Assembly (NCBI RefSeq): GCF_900112775.1
Contig: NZ_FOYZ01000017.1
Location: 1-64,000, forward strand
Length of the DNA stretch: 64,000 bases
Origin: Anaeromicropila populeti
Lineage (GTDB): Bacteria > Bacillota > Clostridia > Lachnospirales > Lachnospiraceae
Reading direction: 5' to 3'
In this document: piece by piece, positions 17,149 through 26,115 of the stretch
Position numbering within the stretch: position 1 is the first letter of the stretch
Layout: every line of letters starts with the position of its first letter
Notes under the pieces: model-generated
The model's input: the letters and a program-made list of their open reading frames with translations, nothing else
Databases searched by the model: none
What the model was told of the DNA's origin: nothing
Translations under genes and position numbers: made by a program

Positions 17149-17583
17149 CTAAATGATGTAATTATTTACTTTGTTAACCTGCCAGTCCACTAAATCTGCC
17201 AAAGTAATATGATCTACAACCCCTTTAATCGCATTATCCAAGCGAGTCCATACTTCTAATGTTGCACATTCCTCCTGACGATGACAGACATTTTCTTCAT
17301 CCTCCAGACATGCAACTGGTGCCAGACTTCCCTCTGTTAACCGCAAAATCATTCCTACTGTATATTGCTCCGGTGCCTTGGCCAAGCGATAACCTCCCTG
17401 CGCTCCCCGCACGCTTTTCACAAAGCCTGCACGATTCAAAATAGAAATAATCTGCTCCAAATACTTCTCTGATATTTCCTGACGCTCTGCAATTGTTTTA
17501 ATCCTTACTAACTCTCCATTATTATGCAACGCTAAATCTAACATAAGTCTTAATGCATAACGTCCTTTTGTAGAAATTTTCAT
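17149..17583 (-). CDS. Rrf2-family transcriptional regulator (IscR/CymR-like)
   Basis: 144 residues. N-terminal winged helix (MKISTKGRYALRLMLDLA, RGAQGGYRLAK wing). Three cysteines at about 92, 99 and 105 (CLEDEENVCHRQEEC) sit where IscR-type members bind an iron-sulfur cluster. ATG 17583 is chosen, five bases after GGTGGTGG; a TTG five codons upstream would swallow this site. A near-perfect palindrome over its own -10 box suggests autorepression. The next gene upstream is an [FeFe] hydrogenase, so a role in redox or Fe-S control is plausible; CymR-like control of cysteine genes is the alternative. Confidence 0.88.
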   Translation of the reverse strand: MKISTKGRYALRLMLDLALHNNGELVRIKTIAERQEISEKYLEQIISILNRAGFVKSVRGAQGGYRLAKAPEQYTVGMILRLTEGSLAPVACLEDEENVCHRQEECATLEVWTRLDNAIKGVVDHITLADLVDWQVNKVNNYII

Positions 17584-17621
17584 GTCAACCACCACCAATG
17601 TTTATTGTAATTCTTTCTATT

Positions 17622-17657
17622 CATACTAATCATATCAAATCAGTATGCTTCTTGCAA
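17622..17657 (-). promoter_or_regulatory. Rrf2 gene promoter with overlapping palindrome
   Basis: Minus strand: -35 TTGCAA (17657-17652), 17-base spacer, -10 TATGAT (17634-17629). An inverted repeat CATACTAAT, eight bases, ATCAGTATG (17622-17647, one mismatch between arms) covers the -10 box and part of the spacer. Position and size fit an Rrf2-dimer operator. Confidence 0.65.
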
Positions 17658-17793
17658 GCGCCAATGACATTGATTTTTCCACTTAATTAGTATATCATAT
17701 TTTCCATTTTTGTAAAATCTTATATCCATAAAAATATACACAATAATGCTTTTGTAAAATAAAGATATATTTAGTAATTGTTTCTTTACTCTG

Positions 17794-19143
17794 CTATTGA
17801 AAGCTTCTCTCAAACATTTCATTTCCGTGTTTCAAATCTTTTACATCCTCAACGCCAATCTTTTTTAGCATATTTAACAGTACTTCACTATGAACTGGTA
17901 TCTTCACCGCAGAATCTACCGCCATCTTCTCTACTGCCTCTCTCCCTGTATCTTTGTCCACAATTGCCTTTGGACCACCTACACAACCACCTTTACATCC
18001 CATTCCTTCAATAAAGCTTGCCTTAATTTTTCCTTCTCGTAGTTCATCCAATAAAGCCTTACATTCTCGCATTCCATCTACCTGAACTGCCTGAAACAAT
18101 TCTCTTTTTTCTGGAAATATCTGCTCCACAATATCCCATACCGCAGAAGATACACCGCCTGTGCGGCCATACATTCTGCCTCCCTTAGAAGCGTAGTCCA
18201 CAGTTGGCACACCTGTCAGTTTCTCTGGATTAATATGAAGTGACTCAAAAATAATTTCCAGTTCCTGAAAAGTTAAAACATAGTCCACATCTCCTGCCAG
18301 ATCCTTTTCTTTTGCTTCTGCCTTTTTAGCAACACAAGGTCCCACAAAAACAACCTTTGCGTCCTGGTCCAAACTTTTTAATATCCTTGCCATAGCTATC
18401 ATAGGTGACACTGACGGAGATACCTCTGTAATAAACTCATGATAAACCTTCCTTAATGCCGCTACCCACATAGGACAGCAGCAGGAAGTGATCATAAAGT
18501 CCCCTTCCTTTTTTACATGCTCATTAAATTCAATTGCTTCCTTAAGGCTAAGAATATCCGCTGCCAGCGCGACCTCCACCATGTCTGTAAAGCCAAGTTT
18601 TAAAAAAGCTTCTCTTAACTGATCCAGTGTTACCTCACTGCCAAACTGTCCGGCAATAGCTGGTGCAACAATGGCAAATACTTTCTGCTTTGAACGAAGT
18701 ATTTCAGCTAAAGGCAGGAATTGCTGTGTGTCCAGATAATTTCCTTTTTCACATACCTCGACACATCTTCCGCAGTTTAAGCATAAAGAATCATCAATCC
18801 ATTTTTCATTACTGTTCAAATCCCTAACTATAGCATCAAGCGGACACACACTTTGACACTTACTCTTTCCATCCACTTTTTCACAATCCGTATTGCAGGA
18901 GCTTACTTTCTGTACAATTTTTTGTCTGACATTATTTTGTGTTAACCCATGGATAATTTTTTGTGTATAATTAAATTCTGTATCTGCCTGATCTATCTCC
19001 ACACCACATAGAACTGCCAGTACTTCCTTAATTTTTTCTGGTTCTTCTGCCTCTTCCAATATTTTAGAAAATGTTCCCTCAAAATCACCTTGATAATAGC
19101 TTTCTACTAATTGTGCATACAATGCCTTATACTTATGATTCAT
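17794..19143 (-). CDS. [FeFe] hydrogenase, group-B-like
   Basis: 449 residues. An N-terminal region (1-75) precedes a cysteine set (CNTDC.....CQSVCP, about 83-100) and a 4Fe-4S motif CLNCGRCVEVC (about 121-131). The H-cluster domain follows, with L1 TSCCCPMW (about 218), L2 VGPCVAKK (about 270) and L3 MGCKGGCVGGP (about 393). The extra cysteine in L1 and the VGPC and GCKGGC variants are those of group B rather than the classic HydA (TSCCPGW, MPCxxK). It produces or senses H2 with ferredoxin as likely partner; group B function is poorly known. It lies upstream of the Rrf2 gene in the same direction with its own ribosome site (AAGGGTG). Confidence 0.88.
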   Translation of the reverse strand: MNHKYKALYAQLVESYYQGDFEGTFSKILEEAEEPEKIKEVLAVLCGVEIDQADTEFNYTQKIIHGLTQNNVRQKIVQKVSSCNTDCEKVDGKSKCQSVCPLDAIVRDLNSNEKWIDDSLCLNCGRCVEVCEKGNYLDTQQFLPLAEILRSKQKVFAIVAPAIAGQFGSEVTLDQLREAFLKLGFTDMVEVALAADILSLKEAIEFNEHVKKEGDFMITSCCCPMWVAALRKVYHEFITEVSPSVSPMIAMARILKSLDQDAKVVFVGPCVAKKAEAKEKDLAGDVDYVLTFQELEIIFESLHINPEKLTGVPTVDYASKGGRMYGRTGGVSSAVWDIVEQIFPEKRELFQAVQVDGMRECKALLDELREGKIKASFIEGMGCKGGCVGGPKAIVDKDTGREAVEKMAVDSAVKIPVHSEVLLNMLKKIGVEDVKDLKHGNEMFERSFQ

Positions 19144-19191
19144 TCCATCACCCTTATCCTGTTATTTTTTATCTATTATTTCTCACTACGC

Positions 19192-19232
19192 AAAAAAGTA
19201 TACCATATTTTTACACAATATGATATACTTCT
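19192..19232 (-). terminator. gatCAB operon terminator
   Basis: On the minus strand the near-complementary arms AAGTATATCATAT and ATATGGTATACTT are followed directly by TTTTTT, just after the gatB stop. Confidence 0.75.
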
Positions 19233-19243
19233 TAATTGATTTG

Positions 19244-20683
19244 TTAAAGCTGATCCAGTACTTCTTTCAAAATCTTGTTAATCATTCCCGGATCTGCTTT
19301 TCCCTTCATTTCCTTCATGGTTTGTCCCACTAAAAAGCCCATTGCTTTTGTTTTTCCGCTCTTATAATCTTCAATTGATTTTGGATTTTCCTCTACAATT
19401 CTTTCTATTGTTGCTCTCAAAGCACCTTCGTCATTTACTGATTTCAATCCATTCTCTTCCACATATTTTTCAGGATCAATATCTTTATCAAATACTTTTT
19501 CAAATACTTCCTTGGCAACATTTCCGTTAATTGCTTTTGATTCCACCAAAAGAATTAATTTAGCCAAATTTTCAGGTGAAAACCTGATTTGTTCTGGTTC
19601 CAAATCATGTTCCTTTAAAAGACGCATAGTTTCTACCATAATCCAGTTTGAAACTTTTTTTGGATTCTTGCAGATAGCAACTGTTTCTTCAAAAAGATCC
19701 GCTAAATGCTTAGAACCTGTAATAATGGAAATATCATACTCTGGAATATCGTACTGTTCTTTGTAACGAACCATTTTCTCATTACGAAGTTCTGGCTGGT
19801 TTCCCCTGATACTGGAAATCCATTCATCACTTATCATAACTGGTACCAAATCTGGATCTGGGAAGTAGCGGTAATCCTGTGCATCCTCTTTCGAACGCAT
19901 CGCATACGATTGTTCTTTTGTATCGTCCCATCTTCTGGTTTCCTGAATGACTTGTCCGCCTTCTTCAATTAATTCGATTTGTCGTGCACGTTCTCCTTCA
20001 ATTGCTCTGGCAATGGCTTTAAATGAATTTAGATTCTTCATTTCTGTTCTGGTACCATACTCACTGGCGCCCACTTCACGAACAGACAAATTCACATCTG
20101 CCCTCATAGATCCTTCTTGTAGTTTACAATCTGAAGCACCCAGATACTGAATAATCAGCCGCAGCTTGTCCAGATAGGCAATCACTTCCTCTGCACTGCG
20201 CATATCTGGCTCAGAAACGATTTCAATCAATGGTACCCCAGAACGATTAAAATCCACAAGGGAGCAGTCATCCCATTCATCATGAATCAGCTTTCCAGCA
20301 TCTTCCTCCATATGAATTTCATGAATACCAACTACTTTTTTACCTGCTGAAGTTTCGATTTCTATTCCTCCATCATGACAAATCGGAAGGTATAGCTGTG
20401 AAATTTGGTAGTTTTGCGGATTATCAGGATAGAAATAATTCTTTCTGTCAAATTTACAATATTGATTAATCTGGCAATTTGTTGCTAACCCTACCGCAAG
20501 GGCAAGTTCCACTACTTTTTTATTCAAAACAGGCAGAGAACCTGGCATACCTGTACAAACTGGGCAAGTATGGGTGTTCGGTGCACCACCAAACTCTGTA
20601 CTACAGGAACAAAATATTTTTGTTTTAGTTGCTAATTCCACATGGACTTCAAGACCAATGACTGTTTCATATTGCTTACTCAT
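19244..20683 (-). CDS. gatB: Aspartyl/glutamyl-tRNA(Asn/Gln) amidotransferase subunit B
   Basis: 479 residues, the usual length. N-terminal kinase-like catalytic domain (ETVIGLEVHVELATKTKIFCSCS, with HTCPVCTGMPGSLPVLN zinc motif and HMEEDAGK), C-terminal tRNA-binding helical and YqeY-like tail (from about 330). It forms the GatCAB complex, which activates the misacylated Asp/Glu on tRNA and amidates it. AGAGGTG precedes ATG 20683. Third gene of gatCAB, 21 bases after gatA. Confidence 0.97.
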   Translation of the reverse strand: MSKQYETVIGLEVHVELATKTKIFCSCSTEFGGAPNTHTCPVCTGMPGSLPVLNKKVVELALAVGLATNCQINQYCKFDRKNYFYPDNPQNYQISQLYLPICHDGGIEIETSAGKKVVGIHEIHMEEDAGKLIHDEWDDCSLVDFNRSGVPLIEIVSEPDMRSAEEVIAYLDKLRLIIQYLGASDCKLQEGSMRADVNLSVREVGASEYGTRTEMKNLNSFKAIARAIEGERARQIELIEEGGQVIQETRRWDDTKEQSYAMRSKEDAQDYRYFPDPDLVPVMISDEWISSIRGNQPELRNEKMVRYKEQYDIPEYDISIITGSKHLADLFEETVAICKNPKKVSNWIMVETMRLLKEHDLEPEQIRFSPENLAKLILLVESKAINGNVAKEVFEKVFDKDIDPEKYVEENGLKSVNDEGALRATIERIVEENPKSIEDYKSGKTKAMGFLVGQTMKEMKGKADPGMINKILKEVLDQL

Positions 20684-20704
20684 CTTTACACCTCTTCCTA
20701 TTTG

Positions 20705-22168
20705 TTACTGCAAAGCAATGTCTGGACTCTCATATTTTCTTGTCTGCTCAAAACTATAGGCTGCCCGGATAATATTTTTTTCCTTAAAGCAGTCTCCAAT
20801 AAGCTGTAATCCAATTGGCAAGCCTTTGGAGTCTTTACCACATGGTACACTGATTCCTGGAAGTCCTGCCAGATTAACCGATATTGTATAAATATCGCCT
20901 AAATACATTTTAATCGGATCGGATAAGCTATCTCCCAGTTTAGGGGCTGTTGTTGGAGCGGCTGGTCCTAAAATCACGTCATATTTTTCAAAAGCATGAT
21001 CAAATGCTTTCTTAATCAGTGCCTTTGTTCTTAAGGCTTTCAAATAATACGCATCATAATAACCACTGCTTAATACAAAAGAACCGAGCATAATTCTACG
21101 TTTTACCTCTGCCCCAAAGCCTTCTGAACGTGATTTTTTATACATACTGTGAAGTCCTTCAAATTCTTCTGTTCGGTATCCATATTTAATACCATCAAAA
21201 CGGGAAAGATTTGAACTTGCCTCTGCGGATGCAATTACATAGTACGCTGGTATTGCATACTCCACTAAGCTTAAATCAAATTCTTCTATCACTGCACCCT
21301 TTTCTTCTAACTTTTTAGCAGCATTTAAAATAGCTTCCTTTACTTCATGATCCAGTCCTTCCATAAAATAATCTTTTGGAATTCCTATTTTCATTCCCTT
21401 TACATCATCTACCAAAGCAGATGTAAAATCATACTCTTCTCTTTTTACTGACGTGCTGTCCTTGGGATCATAAGATGCAATTGCCTCTAAAATTGTGGCA
21501 CAATCTGTTACATCCTTTGCTACTGGTCCGATTTGATCCAGTGAAGAACCATAGGCAATCAATCCATAACGTGACACTGTGCCATATGTCGGCTTAATCC
21601 CTGTAACACCGCAAAAAGAGCTTGGTTGCCGAATGGATCCACCTGTATCGGAACCTAATGCATAGGCACACTCCTCAGCTGCTACAGCTGCACAAGAACC
21701 ACCAGATGAACCACCTGGAACATGATCCGTATTCCATGGATTCTTTGTTTCACCAAATGCAGAAGTTTCTGTTGTACTACCCATGGCAAACTCATCCATG
21801 TTGGTTTTTCCTATAACAACAGCTCCTGCTCTTTCTAAATTCAATACTGCTTCTGCTGAAAAAACTGGCTTATAATTGCCTAATATTTTCGAGCTGCAAG
21901 TGGTTAATAAACCTTCGGTACACATATTATCCTTTATGGCAACAGGTACTCCTGCTAATGGACTAGTTAATGTTCCGTCATCGATCAGCTTCTGAACCTC
22001 TTCTGCTCTTTTTAAAGCACCTTCTGCGTCCACAGTCACAAAGCTGTTCAGTTTCTTCTCTAATTTTTCAATTTGATCCAGTGCCGCTTTTGTAGCTTCT
22101 ACAACACTGATTTCCTTTGCCTTTATCTTTTTGCCTAATTCTACAGCCGTTAAACTCATTAAACTCAC
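20705..22168 (-). CDS. gatA: Aspartyl/glutamyl-tRNA(Asn/Gln) amidotransferase subunit A
   Basis: 487 residues, amidase-signature family; releases ammonia from glutamine for GatB. The catalytic triad is visible: Lys in VAIKDNM, the cis-Ser in GGSSGGS and the nucleophile Ser in GSDTGGSIRQP. GTG 22168 is chosen as start because AGGAGG lies nine bases upstream; an ATG three codons later is too far, and a longer frame to 22246 would overlap gatC and add an Arg/Lys-rich non-family extension. It follows gatC by 25 bases. Confidence 0.95.
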   Translation of the reverse strand: MSLMSLTAVELGKKIKAKEISVVEATKAALDQIEKLEKKLNSFVTVDAEGALKRAEEVQKLIDDGTLTSPLAGVPVAIKDNMCTEGLLTTCSSKILGNYKPVFSAEAVLNLERAGAVVIGKTNMDEFAMGSTTETSAFGETKNPWNTDHVPGGSSGGSCAAVAAEECAYALGSDTGGSIRQPSSFCGVTGIKPTYGTVSRYGLIAYGSSLDQIGPVAKDVTDCATILEAIASYDPKDSTSVKREEYDFTSALVDDVKGMKIGIPKDYFMEGLDHEVKEAILNAAKKLEEKGAVIEEFDLSLVEYAIPAYYVIASAEASSNLSRFDGIKYGYRTEEFEGLHSMYKKSRSEGFGAEVKRRIMLGSFVLSSGYYDAYYLKALRTKALIKKAFDHAFEKYDVILGPAAPTTAPKLGDSLSDPIKMYLGDIYTISVNLAGLPGISVPCGKDSKGLPIGLQLIGDCFKEKNIIRAAYSFEQTRKYESPDIALQ

Positions 22169-22193
22169 TGAAACACACCTCCTACGTTTTCTC

Positions 22194-22487
22194 TTACTCC
22201 ACTGTCTTAGGAACCTTAAAGCATCCTTCTTTCTCTTCTGGAGCATTTGCCAGAACTATATCCCGCTGATCGCCGTTAACAATTACATCCTCACGAAATA
22301 CATTATGAACAGGGAATACATGGGACATAGGCTCTACGCCAGTTGTATCCAGCTCATTCAATTTATCAATATAGTCAAGCATACTTCCCATATCTTTTTT
22401 TGCCTGCTCCTTTTCTGCGTCAGAAAGCTCCAGCTTTGCCAAAATACCAACATATTCAATTGTTTCATCAGAAATAATATTTGCCAT
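22194..22487 (-). CDS. gatC: Aspartyl/glutamyl-tRNA(Asn/Gln) amidotransferase subunit C
   Basis: 97 residues. Conserved N-terminal helices ([22 protein letters not shown]...[18 protein letters not shown]) and C-terminal FREDV motif. It is the small belt-like subunit that stabilises GatA-GatB. ATG 22487 follows GGAGGG by seven bases. First gene of the operon; a long structured leader with a T-box lies upstream. Confidence 0.95.
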   Translation of the reverse strand: MANIISDETIEYVGILAKLELSDAEKEQAKKDMGSMLDYIDKLNELDTTGVEPMSHVFPVHNVFREDVIVNGDQRDIVLANAPEEKEGCFKVPKTVE

Positions 22488-22509
22488 TTTCAAACCCTCC
22501 TTTTTCTAT

Positions 22510-22668
22510 CATATAACAAAGTTGGTGTTCCACACACTCTCACGGTTTTAATCAGCTATAAGGAACACACACTTTGCCGCGCCGAGTGGGGGTGGCTGTC
22601 CTTTCGCCACAATATTCCTTACCCACAAGTGTGCATCCTCCTGCACCCTGTTTTTTAGGGTGCTTTTT
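22510..22668. other. Structured, gene-free leader segment / possible small RNA
   Basis: No protein gene fits here, but base pairing is dense. TAAGGAA/TTCCTTA enclose GTGGC/GCCAC, and CACACTT pairs with AAGTGTG. A perfect hairpin GCACCCT/AGGGTGC followed by TTTTT (22643-22668) would terminate a plus-strand RNA of about 160 bases. On the minus strand the same sequence is the gatC leader between the T-box and the start codon. No Rfam family was recognised. Either an antisense small RNA or a folded 5' UTR. Confidence 0.4.
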
Positions 22669-22709
22669 ATGTGATAGGAAATGTGGTGCAATTTCCTATC
22701 ACATAAAAA
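22664..22709. repeat. Perfect 19-bp-arm palindrome (possible mobile palindromic repeat)
   Basis: Arms 22664-22682 and 22691-22709 are perfect inverted copies (TTTTTATGTGATAGGAAAT type) around an 8-base loop. The arm ends T5 and A5 merge with the tails of the two flanking terminators, as if a small palindromic element had been inserted between the T-box terminator and the downstream segment. It lacks a free U-tract on either strand, so it is not an ordinary terminator. Confidence 0.6.
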
Positions 22710-22710
22710 A

Positions 22711-22965
22711 GTCCCTAAGAAGAACTACAAAACTAATCCTCCTTAGGGACGGGAATTCAAAACCCGCGGTACCACCCGCATTGAAAAGCCTTTTGCTTTT
22801 CCTCTCAAACACTTAACGCGTGTAACGCATGCACCTACTCTTCCTTCAATGCACAAGCTCCAGAGTGTTCCTCCACTTATCTTTTACCCCTTGTATGCTT
22901 TCAGTCTGCGACATACAATCCCTGGCTATCTGTAAATGCAATAAATGTCAGTCTCTTTCTTTGCC
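22711..22965 (-). ncRNA. T-box leader riboswitch, probable Asn specifier, upstream of gatCAB
   Basis: Minus strand. The T-box core GGGTGGTACCGCG lies at 22777-22765. A terminator follows with arms GTCCCTAAG/CTTAGGGAC (22750-22711) and U6 tail (22710-22705). Stem I starts near AGAG (about 22957) and closes at CTCT. The triplet before the closing strand is AAC followed by A (22869-22867 for AAC), the expected place for the specifier codon, so uncharged tRNA-Asn is the likely ligand. That fits gatCAB, which makes Asn-tRNA-Asn. The gene lies more than 200 bases further down. Confidence 0.88.
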
Positions 22966-23029
22966 TTTCTAATATAACAATTAGATTACCATATCTTATA
23001 TTAAAATGCAAGAGAGGATTTCTAATTCT

Positions 23030-24661
23030 CTAATTCGCTAATTCTACACAGTCATATGCATAAGAGGCACTTAAATACGTTCCCAGGTCACTATTACCGC
23101 TGATTGGTGTGATGGTGATGGTATTTGTGCCATTTACAAAATAAGAAGCTGGAACACTCCATGAAAAAACAGCATTGTTCCCACGGTAAGTACCAACTGT
23201 CAAAGTACGCGACTTTGGTTGGCTAGATGCACTTTTCAGACTTAGTGTGTGACCATTAATTGTTACACTTGGGCGTCCATTGTTATAGGCAGTCGTAATT
23301 CCAATATTCAATGTATGAGCTGCTGCCGCCTGAGAAGAATTCATACTGAATTTAATTGTTGTCGGACTATTTGCCCCGCGGAATTGTACTGCTGGAAATT
23401 GTCCAGTACTGCTGCTTCCTACTGTATATGTAACAGGACCCCAACTTGCATTACGGACATCCGAAGGATGCATAATTGAAATATTACTTCCATTTAAAAA
23501 CTCAAGTGGTGTACCATCCCACTTACCAATTCTCCAAATCGCCGACGTATTGGCAGGATCATTACTAATGGTACGTGTATGCAGCATCGTGGTCTGATTG
23601 GCAGTAATGGTTACCTGCTCAGTATAAACACTAAGTTCACCTTTATATACTGTCATGGTATAAGTACCAGGTTTCATATTCGTGCATTTTGCAAAACCTG
23701 ATGATGATGCATCTGCCCAGTACTGTGCTGTAGAGTTAGCAAACCCATAGGTATACTTATAATTGGAATCCATTCCAGAAAGTCCCACAATTGCAAAAGC
23801 TCCTCTGCTTGAAACCCAGCCTTTTAAATTCAAACCAGACATCCAGCTAAAATCAGGAATTTCTGGTGTTGAACCATCTGTAAAAACATAGGCATACGGA
23901 CCATATAAGCCCATACGAAACTCCTCTGTTTGCCCTTCTGCATGATTCATTACATTATAGATTTCGGTATCTGTACCAGACTGGAACTGAATGTCACGGA
24001 AAAATGGACCTCCTATACATGTTTCACGACTTCCATACGCCATAAACACGCCAACTCCATTTCCTGTACATCCTTTTATGGTCATATCCTTTGCCTGGTC
24101 ATTTCCATAATATTTTGAAGCTGTTTTTCCATTTGAAAAAGCAAATACATCGGGACCACCCTCCAAACCGGATGCCCCTCTGATATTGGACTCAACTGGA
24201 ACATTTGTTAAAACACTTCCCTTGCCACGGAAAATATACCGCAGACAGCCAATTGATGGTTCAGCAGATATGTAAGTTGCCATATAAATAATATTCTGGC
24301 CTGCGCGAGATACATAGTAATGTGTCAGTGTATCCGTAGAAACTGTAATCAAAACAGTTGCACCAGATGGTGATTTGCCCCAAGTTACAGTGGCAGTCCC
24401 CAATCCGGAATTTATATGAGATGGCTTTGTGCCAGTAAGCTCTGTGCCATTCATTTTGCATGAGGTCATATCCCCATTTGCTTTATTAATGGTGTAAATT
24501 AATCCAGCGCCTGTATTTACAACGACATAGGAACCATTATCGGTAACACCAATCGCTGCTGCAAAGACCTTCGGTGCTGGAAGAATACCAGCGGTTAACA
24601 AAAGTGTAAGCACTAATACAAAGCTTACTTGTTTCATGTGATTCTTTCTTAATTTTAACAT
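23030..24661 (-). CDS. Secreted rhamnogalacturonan endolyase (PL4-like)
   Basis: 543 residues with signal peptide (1-35, VFAAA cleavage region). Three parts match family PL4: an N-terminal beta-sandwich catalytic domain (to about 310; GCLRYIFRGKG, NVPVESNIRGA, RDIQFQSGTDTEIYNVMNHAE), a fibronectin-III-like module (about 320-385, KPGTYTMTVYKGEL), and a C-terminal jelly-roll carbohydrate-binding-like domain (about 390-540, IWRIGKWDGTPLEFLNG start). It cleaves the rhamnogalacturonan-I backbone of pectin by beta-elimination outside the cell. GGAGA precedes ATG 24661. Monocistronic. Confidence 0.88.
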   Translation of the reverse strand: MLKLRKNHMKQVSFVLVLTLLLTAGILPAPKVFAAAIGVTDNGSYVVVNTGAGLIYTINKANGDMTSCKMNGTELTGTKPSHINSGLGTATVTWGKSPSGATVLITVSTDTLTHYYVSRAGQNIIYMATYISAEPSIGCLRYIFRGKGSVLTNVPVESNIRGASGLEGGPDVFAFSNGKTASKYYGNDQAKDMTIKGCTGNGVGVFMAYGSRETCIGGPFFRDIQFQSGTDTEIYNVMNHAEGQTEEFRMGLYGPYAYVFTDGSTPEIPDFSWMSGLNLKGWVSSRGAFAIVGLSGMDSNYKYTYGFANSTAQYWADASSSGFAKCTNMKPGTYTMTVYKGELSVYTEQVTITANQTTMLHTRTISNDPANTSAIWRIGKWDGTPLEFLNGSNISIMHPSDVRNASWGPVTYTVGSSSTGQFPAVQFRGANSPTTIKFSMNSSQAAAAHTLNIGITTAYNNGRPSVTINGHTLSLKSASSQPKSRTLTVGTYRGNNAVFSWSVPASYFVNGTNTITITPISGNSDLGTYLSASYAYDCVELAN

Positions 24662-24787
24662 ACTACTTCTCCTTTTATTTTTTTATTTTAATACAGACTC
24701 TGCACGTAAAATATTCACCTTCCTTCCTATTAAATATTTGTACCCCTACATTAATTAGTTTGTGCAGAAAATGTACTAATTTTTCTT

Positions 24788-26056
24788 CTATTCAGCCTGA
24801 TATACAATACGTCCCTGACATATGGTATATTCCACCTTACCATATAAGGTTTGTCCTATAAATGGTGAATTATCAGCCTTTGAAACAAATTCCTTTACAA
24901 CAACGGTCTTATCTTCAGAAAATAGCACTATATCCGCATCTGCTCCTATTTGGATTGTTCCTTTATTTAAATGATACAAACGAGATGGGTTTAAACTCAT
25001 TTTTTCCATTAACTCATTTATTGTAAGCTTTCCCGTTTTCACAAGATTGGTAATTCCTAATGCCAGTGCTGTCTCCAATCCGATAATCCCACTTGGTGCT
25101 TTCGTAAATTCTCGCTCTTTCTCTTCTTTGCTGTGTGGGGCATGATCCGTTGCAATCAGATCAATAGTTCCATCCTGAAGTCCTTTGATAATCTCCTCTT
25201 GATCCTCTTTTGTCCTTAACGGAGGGTTCATTTTTGCTAATGTTTGATACTTCAGAACGGCGGTTTCATCTAGTGAGAAATGATGAGGTGTTGCTTCGGC
25301 ATAAATGTTTGCCCCCATCTCCTTCAGCTGACGGACTAATTTTACCGCATTTTTAGAACTAATATGCTGTATATTAATGGTACACCCTGTATGGAGTGCC
25401 AGCAAGCCATCTCTGGCAACCAAAAGATCTTCTGCAATACTAGCTGCACCCGCCAGACCCATTTTCTTTGCCACTGCACCCTGATTCACTCCTGCATTTT
25501 TAATGAAAGTCGGATCTTCCTCATGAAAACTTAGAGGAAGCTGTAAACGTTTTGCTTCTTCCATAGCAGCCACTACTAATTTTTCATCTGACAAAGGAAA
25601 TCCATCATCTGTAAAACCAACTGCTCCTGCCTGCTTCAGCTGCTCCATCTCTACCAGTTCTTCTCCCTTTAACCCCTTTGAAACAGACGCAGCAGGCAGC
25701 ACATGGATTCCCGTTTTCTTTCCTTCCTCTAAAATATATTGTAATGTTTCCACATGATCCACTGGCGGATTGGTATTTGCCATGGTAATTACCGTGGTAT
25801 ATCCACCCTTTTTAGCTGCCATGGCTCCTGTCTGTATATCTTCCTTATAGGTATAACCTGGATCACGAAAATGTACGTGTACATCTATGAAACCAGGAGC
25901 TACCGTCATACCCTTAGCGTCTATAATTGTATCAAACAAACTTTCATCCAGACCTGTTCCCAGCTCTACAATTTTACTATCCTCTATTGCCAAATCACCC
26001 ACCTGGCAAAATCCGCTGGCGGGATCTACTATTTTTCCATTTTTAATTAATATCAT
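24788..26056 (-). CDS. pyrC: Dihydroorotase
   Basis: 422 residues, class I dihydroorotase of pyrimidine synthesis (carbamoyl-aspartate to dihydroorotate), cytoplasmic. Metal site HVHFRDP near residue 59; ANTNPP substrate motif near 94; HISS near 230; ATDHAPHSKEE near 303. ATG 26056 lies seven bases after AGGAGG; a GTG one codon before is too close. No other pyr gene lies nearby and no PyrR attenuator was seen, so it is separate from the usual operon. Confidence 0.95.
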   Translation of the reverse strand: MILIKNGKIVDPASGFCQVGDLAIEDSKIVELGTGLDESLFDTIIDAKGMTVAPGFIDVHVHFRDPGYTYKEDIQTGAMAAKKGGYTTVITMANTNPPVDHVETLQYILEEGKKTGIHVLPAASVSKGLKGEELVEMEQLKQAGAVGFTDDGFPLSDEKLVVAAMEEAKRLQLPLSFHEEDPTFIKNAGVNQGAVAKKMGLAGAASIAEDLLVARDGLLALHTGCTINIQHISSKNAVKLVRQLKEMGANIYAEATPHHFSLDETAVLKYQTLAKMNPPLRTKEDQEEIIKGLQDGTIDLIATDHAPHSKEEKEREFTKAPSGIIGLETALALGITNLVKTGKLTINELMEKMSLNPSRLYHLNKGTIQIGADADIVLFSEDKTVVVKEFVSKADNSPFIGQTLYGKVEYTICQGRIVYQAE

Positions 26057-26115
26057 CACGTAGCCTCCTGTTATTTTCTCTCTAGTCTATTATGTCTATA
26101 ATTTTAAGTAAATTA

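Noticed and set aside
17640-17822. 60-codon minus-strand open frame between hydrogenase and Rrf2 genes
   Set aside because: Covers the Rrf2 promoter/operator, overlaps the hydrogenase end, and has no ribosome site.
22131-22658. 175-codon plus-strand open frame over gatC
   Set aside because: Shadow of gatC, the gatA start and the structured leader; its sequence resembles nothing and it overlaps genes of certain identity.
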